The translations under genes and the position numbers were made by a program. Below the pieces are notes generated by a model. It was given only the letters and a program-made list of their open reading frames with translations, was not told the DNA's origin and did no database searches. Of a stretch of DNA of 64,000 nucleotides, positions 34,322 through 44,492 are shown piece after piece; positions within the stretch are counted from its first letter, which is position 1; each line of letters opens with the position of its first letter. Source of the DNA: Spirochaetales bacterium (GTDB lineage Bacteria > Spirochaetota > Spirochaetia > DSM-27196 > Salinispiraceae); contig JAACWS010000010.1 in NCBI GenBank assembly GCA_009991955.1, positions 1-64,000 on the forward strand, read 5' to 3'.

Positions 34322-35282
34322 TGCCGGCCTTATGGAAGTACAGTTTTGGGGTGTGAGGGGTTCTCATCCTGCACCCTTAACACCGGACTATATTCGTCAA
34401 AAAATTGCGTCAGTTGTTCAAAGAATCCGCCCGGCGGATGTAGTGAGCCAAGACAGTAGAGAAAGGTTCTTGGCTACTCTCCCAGAGGATATTTTTTCGA
34501 CTCCGGGGGGAAATACAACCTGCATCGAGGTTCGACCCAACGATCAGAATCTTTTTATTATCGATGCGGGCACAGGAATAATTGAATTAGGAAGAAAACT
34601 ACGGGCCGGAACAATTCCAAATCAGGAAATTCATGTTTTTTTCACCCATTTCCATTATGATCACATTCAAGGGCTTCCGTTTTTTGTCCCTGCTTACAAT
34701 CCAGGGGTTACGGTACACTTTTACTCTCCCGAACCAGATATTGAGTTCACACTTAAGGATCACATGAAACATCCCTATTTTCCTGTTACGATGCAGGACT
34801 TCATGACCAAAAAATTGGTTTTTCATACTATACCTACGGATACTCCGATCAAGTTTCCTGGTGACGTTACAGTTATTGCCCATCAAGTACGACATCCTGG
34901 CAGAGCGTATGGCTATAAAGTACAGAATCTAGATCGAAGTGCGATATTTGTTCCCGACTATGAGATCCTGCAAGAGGACTTTCTGCCCAGTCCTGAAGCA
35001 GAGAGTTTCTTTTTCGGTGCAGATCTCCTGGTTCTCGATACCATGTATACCCTTGGCGAAGCGATCGAAAAAATCAACTGGGGCCATTCTTCTTTCAGTA
35101 TCGGAATAGAGTTTGCGCATAAAATGCAAGTAAAAAATCTTTACCTTTTCCATCATGAGCCGGTTAACGACGATCGGAGGATGTATACGAACCTTCGATC
35201 GGCCGAGTGGTTTGCGCAACGAATGGTCGGCAAAAAAATCCATGTGTTTCTTGCCGAAGAAGGAAAAATAGTTCGTCTATGA
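34308..35282 (+). CDS. Metallo-beta-lactamase fold hydrolase
   Basis: A 324-aa MBL-fold enzyme. VRGSHPAP and GGNTTCIEVRPN begin the fold, FTHFHYDHIQGLPFF is the HxHxDH metal motif, HPGRAYGYKV and FVPDYE carry later ligands, and HHEPVNDDR gives the final His. The set resembles PhnP/cyclic-phosphodiesterase-like hydrolases. I take TTG 34308 as start: AAGGAG ends seven bases before it, whereas the ATG at 34332 has none. The next gene overlaps by 4 bases (ATGA). Confidence 0.8.
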   Translation: MNQNDAGLMEVQFWGVRGSHPAPLTPDYIRQKIASVVQRIRPADVVSQDSRERFLATLPEDIFSTPGGNTTCIEVRPNDQNLFIIDAGTGIIELGRKLRAGTIPNQEIHVFFTHFHYDHIQGLPFFVPAYNPGVTVHFYSPEPDIEFTLKDHMKHPYFPVTMQDFMTKKLVFHTIPTDTPIKFPGDVTVIAHQVRHPGRAYGYKVQNLDRSAIFVPDYEILQEDFLPSPEAESFFFGADLLVLDTMYTLGEAIEKINWGHSSFSIGIEFAHKMQVKNLYLFHHEPVNDDRRMYTNLRSAEWFAQRMVGKKIHVFLAEEGKIVRL

Positions 35283-35521
35283 GCGAAAATGAGCGAGTTC
35301 TCTCCCTTACCGTAACACCAAGACAGCTCATAGGTTTATTTCTTGTCTTAAAGTCTCAGGAACTCGAACTCGATTCCTTGCAATCGGAAGTCTATGCAAA
35401 AATCGAAAGAGAACTATATGGCTATTTGAGTATCGAGGATCTGGAGAATCTTGAGACTCGGTACCTTAATGGACATACTTTTTATGAACTTCCAGGAGAA
35501 TTTCTTGAATCTACGAAGTAA
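35279..35521 (+). CDS. Uncharacterised 80-aa protein
   Basis: Not recognised. A small acidic, helical protein (MSENERVLSLTVTPRQLIG...). The ATGA overlap with the hydrolase gene shows translational coupling, and its last 17 bases overlap the TTG start of the giant OmpA protein gene. The open frame continues upstream to 35207 but the ATG at 35279 is the coupled start. Confidence 0.6.
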   Translation: MSENERVLSLTVTPRQLIGLFLVLKSQELELDSLQSEVYAKIERELYGYLSIEDLENLETRYLNGHTFYELPGEFLESTK

Positions 35522-38500
35522 TATTTTTTTGCTATTGGGCATTATTGCTTTAACGAGCAATCTTTTTGGCCAAACTACCGCAGCCCCTGGAACCGACGAA
35601 ATTTTAGACCTTTCGAATGGAATGCAAACCGGCGGCGACTGGGGGAATGGTGAACACCCCTCGGGCAGAAGGACAAATCCAAGTATTCTCGCTGAAGTTG
35701 ATGTACCCGTAATAGACGTAGGATACGTGGGATTAGGAGAATCTTCTGAGGCAGGGGAATTTTTGTGGAACGGACACGCCCTGGGAGCCACACTTCTGTA
35801 TCCGTTACAGCGAGGAAGTCTCGGTTTTTCCCTTCAATTCAGCTCTTTGACTGCCCAATCTTTAAACCTCGGAACCCGTCTCCATCTTGGGACCTCCTGG
35901 GCCCGAGAATTACCCTCTGGGATTCAAATAGGTGCAGGCATTCATGGAGGTTTCGGTGGAGCAAACCAAACTTTAGATTGGAGTCTGGGCGCAGATCTTG
36001 GAATATCTCAACGAATCCTCTTAAACACCTGGGCTCAAGAAATTTTTTGGGGTGCTTCTCTCACAAGCCTTGGAAAAGAACTCCGGCCGATAGCGGGCAG
36101 CGAGCCTAGTATTTCTCCCTTTACTCTTCGAGGGGGGGTTGTTTTGGGACTGGGCAATAGAGACCTTGTGTATTTTACTCCCGGCTTGTTTCTGGAATTT
36201 CCGAGCTTTCAAAACCTTCGGGTCGATTTACAGACCGGTATGCAGTTCTTCGATCTCCTAAAGGTAGACCTATCGTGGGGAATCGACGTCAAACAACTCC
36301 AGGGTTCCATGGACTTACGGCGTCCACTCTATCCGACAATTGGAATCAGTCTTCGTCTTCCAACAGAAGATGATCGTCCTAGAGAATATAAGGTGGACGA
36401 CTATCGGACCTTTGGCCTATCTTTAGCACCTTGGACAAGTAGTCAATGGGGAATCGGAGTCAATACGATATTGCCTCTGGGAACCCGAGATCGGACAGGT
36501 CCAGAAATCGGTAACCTTCCTGAGTTGCCCTTGCATCTTTCTCCAAATAACGATGGGGTAAAAGATCGAATTATTATTACTTCTGAAATAAGCGACCCTT
36601 CTGGGGTTGGAAAGATAAGTTTTGAAATCTTTGACTCAAATTCCCGCCTTGTCTACTCAGAAATACGAACCTCTGCGAGTAATGATCTTCATGAAACCAC
36701 ACTTTCCCTCGACTATTTCTTTGGTTCTTTTGTTGATCTTCAACTCTCCCAACCCTTTACCTTCAGCGGAAGGTCAAATGAGAGTAGCAACCTTCCAGAT
36801 GGAGAATATAGCCTCATTATTACCGGTTGGGATCACCTTGGAAATACGAATAGAGCTCTCGCTAGCCCGATTATTATTGACACGACAGAACCTGACCTGG
36901 GTATTGAACAGCCTGGTCCCGAAGAGCGCATTTTTTCTCCAAATGGTGATGGAAATAAAGACACCTACACCTTTAGGCTCCAGGGTTCAATTGAGCCAAG
37001 CTGGGTAGGATCGATTCAAAATTCGTCGGGACTCATCGTACGCCATCTTGATTTTAGTGGTGCCTCCCCGGAACCCTTCGAATGGGACGGTCTGGATAAC
37101 CGTGGTCAAAGAGTACCAGACGGGGTCTATGAACTGCAAATTACCGGAACTGATTTTGCCGGAAACTCTAGGACAGGCGAATTCACAAACCTTATTGTTA
37201 ACACCTATATTGATCCTGTTCGCCTACAGATTTCCAGACGCGCTTTTAGCCCTAACAACGACGGTGTGGCAGACCAACTTCTATTCAACCCGGAAATAAC
37301 CCGGCAACAAGGAGTAATCGACTGGAAAATAGAAGTTCTTAACTCGAAAACGGAGATCGTACGTACCCTTTTCGGCGAGGGAGTACCTCCCGAGAGTGTT
37401 GTTTTTGACGGTAACTTTGCCAACGAAAACCAGATCCCAGACGGAGAATACAACGCAGAACTATCGGTTACGTATCAAAATGGAAATGTCCCTCGAGCGA
37501 CCAGCCCGCAATTCTCAATCGATAGAGTAGCACCCTTTGCACTAACGGCCTTGGAATGGTCGATAATGTCGCCTGGAATGGGTAGCACAAGTTCCCGGGA
37601 CACAATGTTGTTCTACCAGGACACTTCGGATGAGGAACTGTGGGAAGCCCAAATACGTAATAGCCAAAACTACACCGTTTTTAGGACTTCATGGTCTAAT
37701 GGAGCACCGAATCGGTTTGAATGGAACGGGGTAAACGACGAAACATCCTCTGTTCCTGACGGGATATTTTCTTACCTATTGACTTCAGAAGATCGGGCTG
37801 GGAACTCTTTTACAACAGATCCACTATTCTTTTCTATCGATACGAGTAGTGCTGAGTATCGTATTGCCCTCAATACCAGAGCCTTTAGTCCAAATTCTGA
37901 TGGGGTTCGCGACCTCCTTGAAATAGGTCTCACCCAACAACAAAAATCCGTTATTTCGGCTTATACCCTTTCTATAGTTTCAGAGACCGGCCAGACCAAG
38001 CGATCGTTTACAGGTGGAGCCGTTCTACCACCCCGGATAGTGTGGGACGGTAAAGATTCTACGGGTTTCCCAGTACCCGACGGTCAATATCAGATAAGCC
38101 TTAAGGTTCGTCATAACAATGGGAGCGAATTCGACGGAGAAATAGGCCCAATACTTCTTGATACCGAGTTTCCCAGACTCGAGGTTGGCCTCAGCTCAAC
38201 GGTATTTTCACCAAATAACGATGGTAATTTAGAGACTATTAACCTATTAGGTTCTTCGAAGACAACTGAAACCCTTATTGCGAGCATAGTAGACGAAAAG
38301 GGCCAGATAATTAGGTCCCAGTCTTTCAACGGAACCTCGGCTTCGATTACCTGGGATGGTACCGATTCAATTGGTAACTTAGCGGCCGATGGTTTCTATC
38401 GCTATCGACTTGAGACGACGGACTCTGCAGGAAACTATTCTCAGACGGAAACCGAGACGTTTACCCTTGACACCCGAGTAGCAACTGCTTTCGTTACCCT

Positions 38501-39518
38501 GGGCTCACGAGGATTTTCTCCAAACAACGACGGCCGTTTTGAGACGATAGAAATCGGCATGTTCCTCAATCTATTGGAAGGACTCGAATCCTGGGAATTA
38601 ACTATTCAGAATTCCCAAGGGTATAGGGTGAAAAATTTCAGTGGCGAAGATGCCCAAGAATCCATGACCGTCAAGTGGGATGGTATCGATAACGATGGCA
38701 GGATCACCTCGGGTACCTATCGAGCCGTATTTAGCGCCCGCTACCAGAAGGGAGACTCTCCCGAGTCCATCAGCCAAGATTTTGTCCTCGACCGAGAAGG
38801 TCCTGAGGTTTCACTTATTGCGGCCCCTCAGCCTTTCTCTCCGGATGATGACGGAGTGGATGACGAAATCGAATTTAGGATACAAGCCCAGGATATCTCG
38901 GGTATTGCCGCTTGGAATCTAGAAATCTTCGATAGAACCGGTTCTGTTTTTCAACAGTTTGGTGGCCGAGGAATTCCTCCGTCGTCTCTTTTTTGGGATG
39001 GGATTAGGGACAACGGAGAGACTGTTCTCGCCGCCGAGGATTATCCTTACCGACTCAGTCTCGTCGATACCTTCGGAAACCGATCCCAAGTTCAAGGAGT
39101 AGTCGTAACCGACATATTTGTAACCCGTGATGGTGACAAGCTTTATATTCAAATCGCAAACATCACCTTTGAACCGAATTCTCCCATTCTGGTCACGAGC
39201 GCAGATTCAGCCGTAGGTATTCGAAACTCGCTCATTCTGGATAGACTTGTTCAGCTCTTCGATCGATATCCAAGCTATCGTATACGAATCGAGGGCCATG
39301 CGGTGAACGTCACAGGTACCGAAAGGGAGCAAACCCAGGAACTAGTTCCTCTCGCCGAAGGAAGAGCTAATTCGGTTAAGCAAGCCCTCGTTAATCGAGG
39401 AATGAATCAAAACCGTATATCAATCCTTGGGGTTGGGGGAGCTAATCCCCTGGTACCCCATACGGATCGCGAAAATCGTTGGAAAAATCGACGGGTAGAA
39501 TTCGTATTAGAACGGTAG
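35505..39518 (+). CDS. Giant modular outer-membrane protein with OmpA C-terminus
   Basis: About 1,337 aa, envelope protein. A signal peptide (residues 1-23, ending NLFGQ) precedes a ~300-residue beta-rich region with alternating polar/apolar strands like a PorV-type barrel. Then come about eight modules of ~105 residues, each starting with an FSPNNDGxxD Asx-rich loop (near 344, 475, 578, 791, 899, 1001 and 1108; one between 578 and 791 is degenerate) and holding W.G.D...DGxYxY and DxAGN motifs of FlgD-Ig-like folds. The last ~115 residues are an OmpA peptidoglycan-binding domain (IRIEGHAV ... NRRVEFVLER). TTG start with AGGAG six bases upstream; the ATG-started versions would disrupt the signal peptide. 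Confidence 0.82.
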   Translation: MNLRSNIFLLLGIIALTSNLFGQTTAAPGTDEILDLSNGMQTGGDWGNGEHPSGRRTNPSILAEVDVPVIDVGYVGLGESSEAGEFLWNGHALGATLLYPLQRGSLGFSLQFSSLTAQSLNLGTRLHLGTSWARELPSGIQIGAGIHGGFGGANQTLDWSLGADLGISQRILLNTWAQEIFWGASLTSLGKELRPIAGSEPSISPFTLRGGVVLGLGNRDLVYFTPGLFLEFPSFQNLRVDLQTGMQFFDLLKVDLSWGIDVKQLQGSMDLRRPLYPTIGISLRLPTEDDRPREYKVDDYRTFGLSLAPWTSSQWGIGVNTILPLGTRDRTGPEIGNLPELPLHLSPNNDGVKDRIIITSEISDPSGVGKISFEIFDSNSRLVYSEIRTSASNDLHETTLSLDYFFGSFVDLQLSQPFTFSGRSNESSNLPDGEYSLIITGWDHLGNTNRALASPIIIDTTEPDLGIEQPGPEERIFSPNGDGNKDTYTFRLQGSIEPSWVGSIQNSSGLIVRHLDFSGASPEPFEWDGLDNRGQRVPDGVYELQITGTDFAGNSRTGEFTNLIVNTYIDPVRLQISRRAFSPNNDGVADQLLFNPEITRQQGVIDWKIEVLNSKTEIVRTLFGEGVPPESVVFDGNFANENQIPDGEYNAELSVTYQNGNVPRATSPQFSIDRVAPFALTALEWSIMSPGMGSTSSRDTMLFYQDTSDEELWEAQIRNSQNYTVFRTSWSNGAPNRFEWNGVNDETSSVPDGIFSYLLTSEDRAGNSFTTDPLFFSIDTSSAEYRIALNTRAFSPNSDGVRDLLEIGLTQQQKSVISAYTLSIVSETGQTKRSFTGGAVLPPRIVWDGKDSTGFPVPDGQYQISLKVRHNNGSEFDGEIGPILLDTEFPRLEVGLSSTVFSPNNDGNLETINLLGSSKTTETLIASIVDEKGQIIRSQSFNGTSASITWDGTDSIGNLAADGFYRYRLETTDSAGNYSQTETETFTLDTRVATAFVTLGSRGFSPNNDGRFETIEIGMFLNLLEGLESWELTIQNSQGYRVKNFSGEDAQESMTVKWDGIDNDGRITSGTYRAVFSARYQKGDSPESISQDFVLDREGPEVSLIAAPQPFSPDDDGVDDEIEFRIQAQDISGIAAWNLEIFDRTGSVFQQFGGRGIPPSSLFWDGIRDNGETVLAAEDYPYRLSLVDTFGNRSQVQGVVVTDIFVTRDGDKLYIQIANITFEPNSPILVTSADSAVGIRNSLILDRLVQLFDRYPSYRIRIEGHAVNVTGTEREQTQELVPLAEGRANSVKQALVNRGMNQNRISILGVGGANPLVPHTDRENRWKNRRVEFVLER

Positions 39519-39522
39519 GCGA

Positions 39523-41325
39523 ATGAGGATTCCAGAGTCAGTCATTCAAAAAGTTCTCGAGGCTACAAAGATCGAGGACTTAGTTTCGGAGTTTACTCAG
39601 CTAACGCCCAAGGGCGACCGACTCTGGGGCTTAAGCCCCTTCAAGCCAGAAAAAACCCCTTCATTTAGCGTTAGCCCAGATCGGGGACTCTACTACTGTT
39701 TTAGTACTCAGAAAGGAGGAGGGGTGGTCCAGTTCGTAATGGAAATGGAACAATTATCCTTTCCAGAAGCGATCGAATACCTGGCAAAAAGAGCCGGAAT
39801 AGCCTTGGAAAACTCTCACCAAGACGATGCCGAAGCCCAAGCGAAACGTGGACTCGAAGAACTCTATCAAAAAGTGAACAAAACCTTTCACTATTTCTTA
39901 GTCGAAAACCCAGCGGGGAAAAGGGCTCTAGATTACATAGCCAAGCGAGGTTTTTCGATGGATATTATCGAAAGATACCAAGTGGGTTATGCTCCGTCCG
40001 ATCCTTACTGGCTTTTTAATTTTTTGTCCAAAAAGGGATATTCGCCTCAATTTCTAGAGAAGAGTGGCTTATTTTCCAAAAAAAATGCTCGCTGGGGTAT
40101 ATTCTCGGGCCGACTAATTTTCCCGATCTACGAAGCCAACGGAAAGATAGTTGCTTTCGGCGGACGAATTTTGGAAGGCGAAGGCCCAAAGTACATCAAC
40201 TCCCCAGAGACTATCCTCTACAAAAAGAGTTCTGTTCTCTTCGGTTACTTTCAGGGGAAAAATGCTATTCGAGACGATAAAAAAGTAGTGGTTTGTGAAG
40301 GTTATTTTGATGTACTGGCTCTTGCACAAGCGGGGATTAACTACGCCGTAGCACCCTTGGGTACTGCCTTTACCGAAGAGCAAGCTAAACTTTTGAAACG
40401 TTTCGGACCCCAAGTCAACATACTTTTTGACGAAGATGCTGCTGGCGTTAATGCCACCATGAAGGCTTTACAGTTGCTCGAAGGACTCGAAATCGAAACG
40501 CGGGTGGTAAATCTACCAGAAGGGAAAGATCCAGCGGAAATGCTCGAAAAAGGTGGTTCCCAAGGCTTAACAAATGCTGTATATTCTTCCTCTCATGCCC
40601 TAAACTACGTATTGAAGAAAGCTGTCACCCTTCATGATCCTAACAGTCCAACTGGAAAGGAAAAAGTGGTGGAACAGCTTTTTGCGTATGTAAAGGCAAT
40701 TGTCTCGTCGATAAAAAGAGATGGAGCAATCGAAGTCATAGCAGATTCTTTAGGACTAGACCAACGGAGCCTTAGGGAGGATTTTGACCGTTATAGTGTA
40801 TCAAATCCTATCCGTGTAAGATCTACTTCTCCTTACGGAAACAGAACTTTTCCGGAGAGCAGGAGAGCTATACGCCCGGAGCTTTTTCTGATGATAGGGG
40901 CCTGTATCCATTATGAGGAATTCCCTCGTATTCGGATGGTTTTTTCTCCTGGGGATTTCGTAGATCCGTGGGCAAGGGAACTATTTATTGCACTTGAAGA
41001 ACTATTCAGAGAAGGAGAAATACGGTTCGAACGAATCCTCGCAAAGATTACTGATCCGGGGCTCCAAGATTTACTTGGAGAAAAAATAAATAGCCAAGAA
41101 TACTTGTTGAATCCCAAAGAAATAATCGATCATAGTATTCAAAAAGTAAAAGCCGATATCAATTTGCGAAAGAGGACAGGTATCGAAGCAAAAATACGGG
41201 CTTTAAGCTTACAAAATAGCCTCGAGGCCAATCAAGAAATTGAAGAGTTGATCAAGGAGAAAATGTTCCTTGACCAAGAATACCTGATACTGAGGGAAGT
41301 TATCCATGACCGATCTGCAGAATAA
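39523..41325 (+). CDS. dnaG: DNA primase with degenerate zinc-binding domain
   Basis: Replicative primase, 600 aa. The N-terminal CHC2-type domain is recognisable ([24 protein letters not shown]), but three of four zinc ligands are changed: Cys to Ser, His to Lys, the last Cys to Thr; only one Cys remains. The catalytic RNA polymerase core looks intact: [15 protein letters not shown] and TOPRIM residues [11 protein letters not shown] and [12 protein letters not shown]-terminal helicase-interaction-like region ends the protein. Starts 4 bases after the OmpA gene and overlaps rpoD by 20 bases, keeping the usual dnaG-rpoD order. Confidence 0.93.
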   Translation: MRIPESVIQKVLEATKIEDLVSEFTQLTPKGDRLWGLSPFKPEKTPSFSVSPDRGLYYCFSTQKGGGVVQFVMEMEQLSFPEAIEYLAKRAGIALENSHQDDAEAQAKRGLEELYQKVNKTFHYFLVENPAGKRALDYIAKRGFSMDIIERYQVGYAPSDPYWLFNFLSKKGYSPQFLEKSGLFSKKNARWGIFSGRLIFPIYEANGKIVAFGGRILEGEGPKYINSPETILYKKSSVLFGYFQGKNAIRDDKKVVVCEGYFDVLALAQAGINYAVAPLGTAFTEEQAKLLKRFGPQVNILFDEDAAGVNATMKALQLLEGLEIETRVVNLPEGKDPAEMLEKGGSQGLTNAVYSSSHALNYVLKKAVTLHDPNSPTGKEKVVEQLFAYVKAIVSSIKRDGAIEVIADSLGLDQRSLREDFDRYSVSNPIRVRSTSPYGNRTFPESRRAIRPELFLMIGACIHYEEFPRIRMVFSPGDFVDPWARELFIALEELFREGEIRFERILAKITDPGLQDLLGEKINSQEYLLNPKEIIDHSIQKVKADINLRKRTGIEAKIRALSLQNSLEANQEIEELIKEKMFLDQEYLILREVIHDRSAE

Positions 41326-43078
41326 TCCTGCAATACAGAAATTGCTAGAGTTTGCAAAAGAGAAGACTACTCTTCGTTACGAAGAGTTGACCGATCTCCT
41401 GCCCGAAGAGCTTAGTACACCTGAAACGATAGAAGAAGTTATGGTCATACTCAGCCGGCATAATATTCGTCTTGAAGATGAAATTACTGCGGCCAATCTT
41501 GGTAAAGAGGAAGATGAACCAGATTCGCAGCAAGAAATTGTAAAAGATCAAGATGATGTCAGTAAGACTAAAAAACTCAAGCTACTTTACGGCGAAAAAG
41601 AAACCGCTATCGACGATCCTATTCGACTGTATCTTAGGGAAATTGGTAAAGAAAACCTACTAACCGCAGAGCAAGAGGTGATCCTTTCAAAAAAAATGGA
41701 GGATGGCGAAAATATTATCAAAGCGGTTATCAAGGGTTCTGGTATGATGATACCAGAATTTTATGGCCTGGCTAGTAAGGCCTTTTCCAAGCGCGATCCT
41801 CGAGATATGAATCTTACCAAGAAAGAAATTAGTGAACTTCTAGCCGAACGGCGAAGATTATCGAGTCTCTATCGCGAACCCTTACGCCCCCTGATCGCCG
41901 AGCTAAAAAACTACATTGAACTGAAGAAAAAACTGATCAGTAAGGGTTCAGATATACTCGTGGACCCTGAATTGTCTGACAAGCGTGTGGTTCTCATCGC
42001 ATCTCTAGGAAAGATTGACTTACACGCCGATGAAATACTGCATTTTTCCGAGAAATTTCTTTCGGCGTCAAAAAAGATAGAAATATTTCAAAGGGAAATT
42101 GCTCGTACCGAAAAGCGACTAAAAGTTTCGAGTTTTCGAGAACTACGAAGTCTGGGACGAAGCCTCATCGCTAACGAAGAGAGAACAAAAATCGAAAAGT
42201 CGCTCGGCTTTAGTTCCGACGAAATTAAAGATATGATTCGTGACATTCAGGTTACCGACAAGAAGCTCAGGGGCTTGGAGCTAGAGTTTGAAAATAGTAT
42301 CGGCGAAATAACCGAAATGTCCCGCGAAATTGAGCGGGGCAAAATAATGATGCAAAGTGCTAAGGACAAATTAATAAAGGCCAATTTACGATTAGTGGTA
42401 AGTATAGCCAAGAAATATACGAATCGTGGGCTTCATTTTTTTGACCTCGTGCAAGAAGGGAATATAGGCCTAATAAAAGCCGTAGAAAAATTTGAGTATC
42501 GAAAAGGTTATAAGTTTTCTACCTATGCAACATGGTGGATTCGACAAGCTATAACCCGCTCGATATCAGATCAAGCGCGAACAATTCGTGTTCCTGTCCA
42601 CATGATAGAGCAAATAAACAAGGTAGTTCGAGAATCCCGACAGCTTATGCAGGTTTTAGGTCGAGAACCGAGTGATGACGAAATTGCCGAACGTTTGGGC
42701 TGGACTGCGAGTCGAGTAAAAAGTGTCAAGAATGTTGCCCGTGAACCAATTAGTCTAGAGACACCTATTGGAGAAGAAGAAGACAGCCTCCTAGGAGACT
42801 TTATCGAGGATAAAGATGTTGAAAATCCTGCCCATCAAACAGCATTTACTTTGCTACAAGAACAATTGCGTGAGGTGCTAGGCACACTACCTGAAAGGGA
42901 ACAAGAGGTACTAAAAATGAGGTTTGGTCTCGAGGATGGCTACAGTTTAACCTTAGAAGAGGTTGGGCTCTATTTTAACGTCACCAGGGAACGAATTCGA
43001 CAAATCGAAGCAAAGGCCCTTCGACGACTCCGGCATCCAAAACGCAGTCGCCGTCTTAAGGACTATTTGGACAGCTAA
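41306..43078 (+). CDS. rpoD: RNA polymerase primary sigma factor
   Basis: Housekeeping sigma-70, 590 aa. Region 1.1-like N-terminus, [11 protein letters not shown] (1.2), a long non-conserved insert (about 120-340), [57 protein letters not shown] (2.1-2.4), 3.0-3.2, and the 4.2 helix-turn-helix [29 protein letters not shown]. The 2.4 and 4.2 residues are canonical, in line with the TTGACA/TATAAT promoters seen. Starts inside the dnaG end. Confidence 0.96.
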   Translation: MTDLQNNPAIQKLLEFAKEKTTLRYEELTDLLPEELSTPETIEEVMVILSRHNIRLEDEITAANLGKEEDEPDSQQEIVKDQDDVSKTKKLKLLYGEKETAIDDPIRLYLREIGKENLLTAEQEVILSKKMEDGENIIKAVIKGSGMMIPEFYGLASKAFSKRDPRDMNLTKKEISELLAERRRLSSLYREPLRPLIAELKNYIELKKKLISKGSDILVDPELSDKRVVLIASLGKIDLHADEILHFSEKFLSASKKIEIFQREIARTEKRLKVSSFRELRSLGRSLIANEERTKIEKSLGFSSDEIKDMIRDIQVTDKKLRGLELEFENSIGEITEMSREIERGKIMMQSAKDKLIKANLRLVVSIAKKYTNRGLHFFDLVQEGNIGLIKAVEKFEYRKGYKFSTYATWWIRQAITRSISDQARTIRVPVHMIEQINKVVRESRQLMQVLGREPSDDEIAERLGWTASRVKSVKNVAREPISLETPIGEEEDSLLGDFIEDKDVENPAHQTAFTLLQEQLREVLGTLPEREQEVLKMRFGLEDGYSLTLEEVGLYFNVTRERIRQIEAKALRRLRHPKRSRRLKDYLDS

Positions 43079-43122
43079 GAATTCACAGATAATTTTCGGA
43101 TAAACAAAAGGAGCACGTTCTT

Positions 43123-44112
43123 ATGATAAATGAGACCTTAGAAAAGCTAAAAGAACTTCAAGATATTCTCGCAGAAAAGTATCAAATCGAAAACGAGTTA
43201 AAAGAGATACCTCGATCTTTGATTACGAAGACCGAATTAGTAAGTCGACTCAAGAAGAGTTTTATCGAAAAAAATACGAAGTTTGAAGAAACCAAACAAA
43301 AAATCAACGATGTACGTATCCACATGCAAGATTCGGAGAGAGATCGAGAAACATATGAAGCAAAGATTGTCGATATTTCGACCCAACGTGAGTATGAGGC
43401 CCTCGTGAAAGAAATAAAGGACTCCTCAGAAAAAGAGCAGACCTTCCGGAAAGAGTTGCAGAGGGAAGAAAAGGTTCTTCAAGAGATGGAACAAGCAATC
43501 GAACGAGAAGAAATGCTAATCCGCGAGCAAGAAGAAGAACTAAAAGCAGAACAAGAAAAAATTGAACAGGAACTGGCAAAAAGGCGAGAGAAGATTCAGG
43601 AAATAGATGTTTTAGAAAAAGAAATTACACCAAATATGGACGAAGAGATTATCTTCAAATTTAAACGAATAATCCGCTCGAAACAGGGAAAAGGTATTGT
43701 CCCTCTTCACAAGGGTGTCTGTTCCGGATGTAATATGATTTTACCCCTTCAGTTCGTAAATGACGTTCGCTCGGGGCAAGGAATTAATTTCTGCCCTTAT
43801 TGTTCTATGATTCTCTTTTTTCAAGAAGCCGGTGACGAAGATATATTGGAAACGATGGTATATGAGGATACGTCGAGTATCTTTGGCGATGACGAAATGG
43901 ATGATGACTTTGACTCCGACGAGGATTCGGAAAGTGGGTTTGGTGACCGTGATGAATTGTCCGACATTGATGAAGACCCAGAAGAAGAAGAGGACGATGA
44001 AGACGAAGAAGAAGAAGAAGAAGAAGACGCAGAAGAAGAACTCGAAGATGATATTGACGCCGAGATCGACGAAGTAGAAGACGATGCCATCGAAGAGGAT
44101 GGAGAAGAATAA
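43123..44112 (+). CDS. Coiled-coil zinc-ribbon protein with acidic tail
   Basis: A 329-aa protein of the C4-type zinc-ribbon family (CdsZ/DUF164-like). Residues ~1-180 are a long antiparallel coiled coil rich in Glu, Lys and Gln; CSGCNMILP and FCPYCSMIL form the four-cysteine ribbon around 203-232. The last ~85 residues are almost only Asp, Glu and Ser. Relatives are linked to translation or RNA, but no function is established. Strong AAAAGGAG. It ends 8 bases before RNase P RNA. Confidence 0.78.
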   Translation: MINETLEKLKELQDILAEKYQIENELKEIPRSLITKTELVSRLKKSFIEKNTKFEETKQKINDVRIHMQDSERDRETYEAKIVDISTQREYEALVKEIKDSSEKEQTFRKELQREEKVLQEMEQAIEREEMLIREQEEELKAEQEKIEQELAKRREKIQEIDVLEKEITPNMDEEIIFKFKRIIRSKQGKGIVPLHKGVCSGCNMILPLQFVNDVRSGQGINFCPYCSMILFFQEAGDEDILETMVYEDTSSIFGDDEMDDDFDSDEDSESGFGDRDELSDIDEDPEEEEDDEDEEEEEEEDAEEELEDDIDAEIDEVEDDAIEEDGEE

Positions 44113-44120
44113 ATAATTAA

Positions 44121-44448
44121 GTGCAGGCTGGGTTATCGCTTTCGTTAGAAAGAGGAAAGTCCGGGCTCCAAGAAAATGACACCGGTTAATTGCCGGGGAA
44201 TCGAAGGATTCACAGAAAGTGCCACAGAAACAAGACCGCCCGAAAGGGTAAGGGTGAAAGGGTAGGGTAAGAGCCTACCGGTCTTTCAGTGATGACGGAC
44301 GCTGGTAAACCTTGTCAGGAGCAATACCGAGCAGTAGGGGTAGGTCCGTATACGGAAGTTCCTACGGGTAGGTAGCGAAATCGAAAAACGCAAGTTTTTG
44401 ATTAGATAGATGATAGCCTAAAACAGAACCCGGCTTACGGGCCTGCAC
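44121..44448 (+). ncRNA. rnpB: RNase P RNA (type A)
   Basis: Catalytic RNA of ribonuclease P, about 328 nt. Termini pair as P1 (GTGCAGGC/GCCTGCAC). The universally conserved 5' core GAGGAAAGTCCGGGCTCC (44152-44169) and 3' core ACAGAACCCGGCTTA (44423-44437) form P4; GGTAAACC and GAGCAATACCGAGCAGTAGG segments match conserved regions II-III. T-rich sequence follows. It may be made from the upstream operon or an unseen promoter. Confidence 0.95.
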
Positions 44449-44457
44449 CTTTATTTC

Positions 44458-44486
44458 TTGACTTTGTCCGGGTAAAAAAATACACT
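44458..44486 (+). promoter_or_regulatory. Promoter of the TPR-mreBCD-mrdA-rodA operon
   Basis: TTGACT (44458-44463), 17-base spacer, TACACT (44481-44486), directly behind rnpB. The start ATG is at +7 from the -10, so the mRNA should be leaderless. Confidence 0.7.
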
Positions 44487-44492
44487 GTGCGA

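Noticed and set aside
41345-41551. Minus-strand ORF within rpoD
   Set aside because: Shadow of the rpoD N-terminal coding region, without start signals.
43821-44090. Minus-strand ORF encoding an almost pure serine protein
   Set aside because: It is the mirror image of the GAA/GAC/GAT-rich acidic tail of the zinc-ribbon gene; no ribosome-binding site or neighbours support it.
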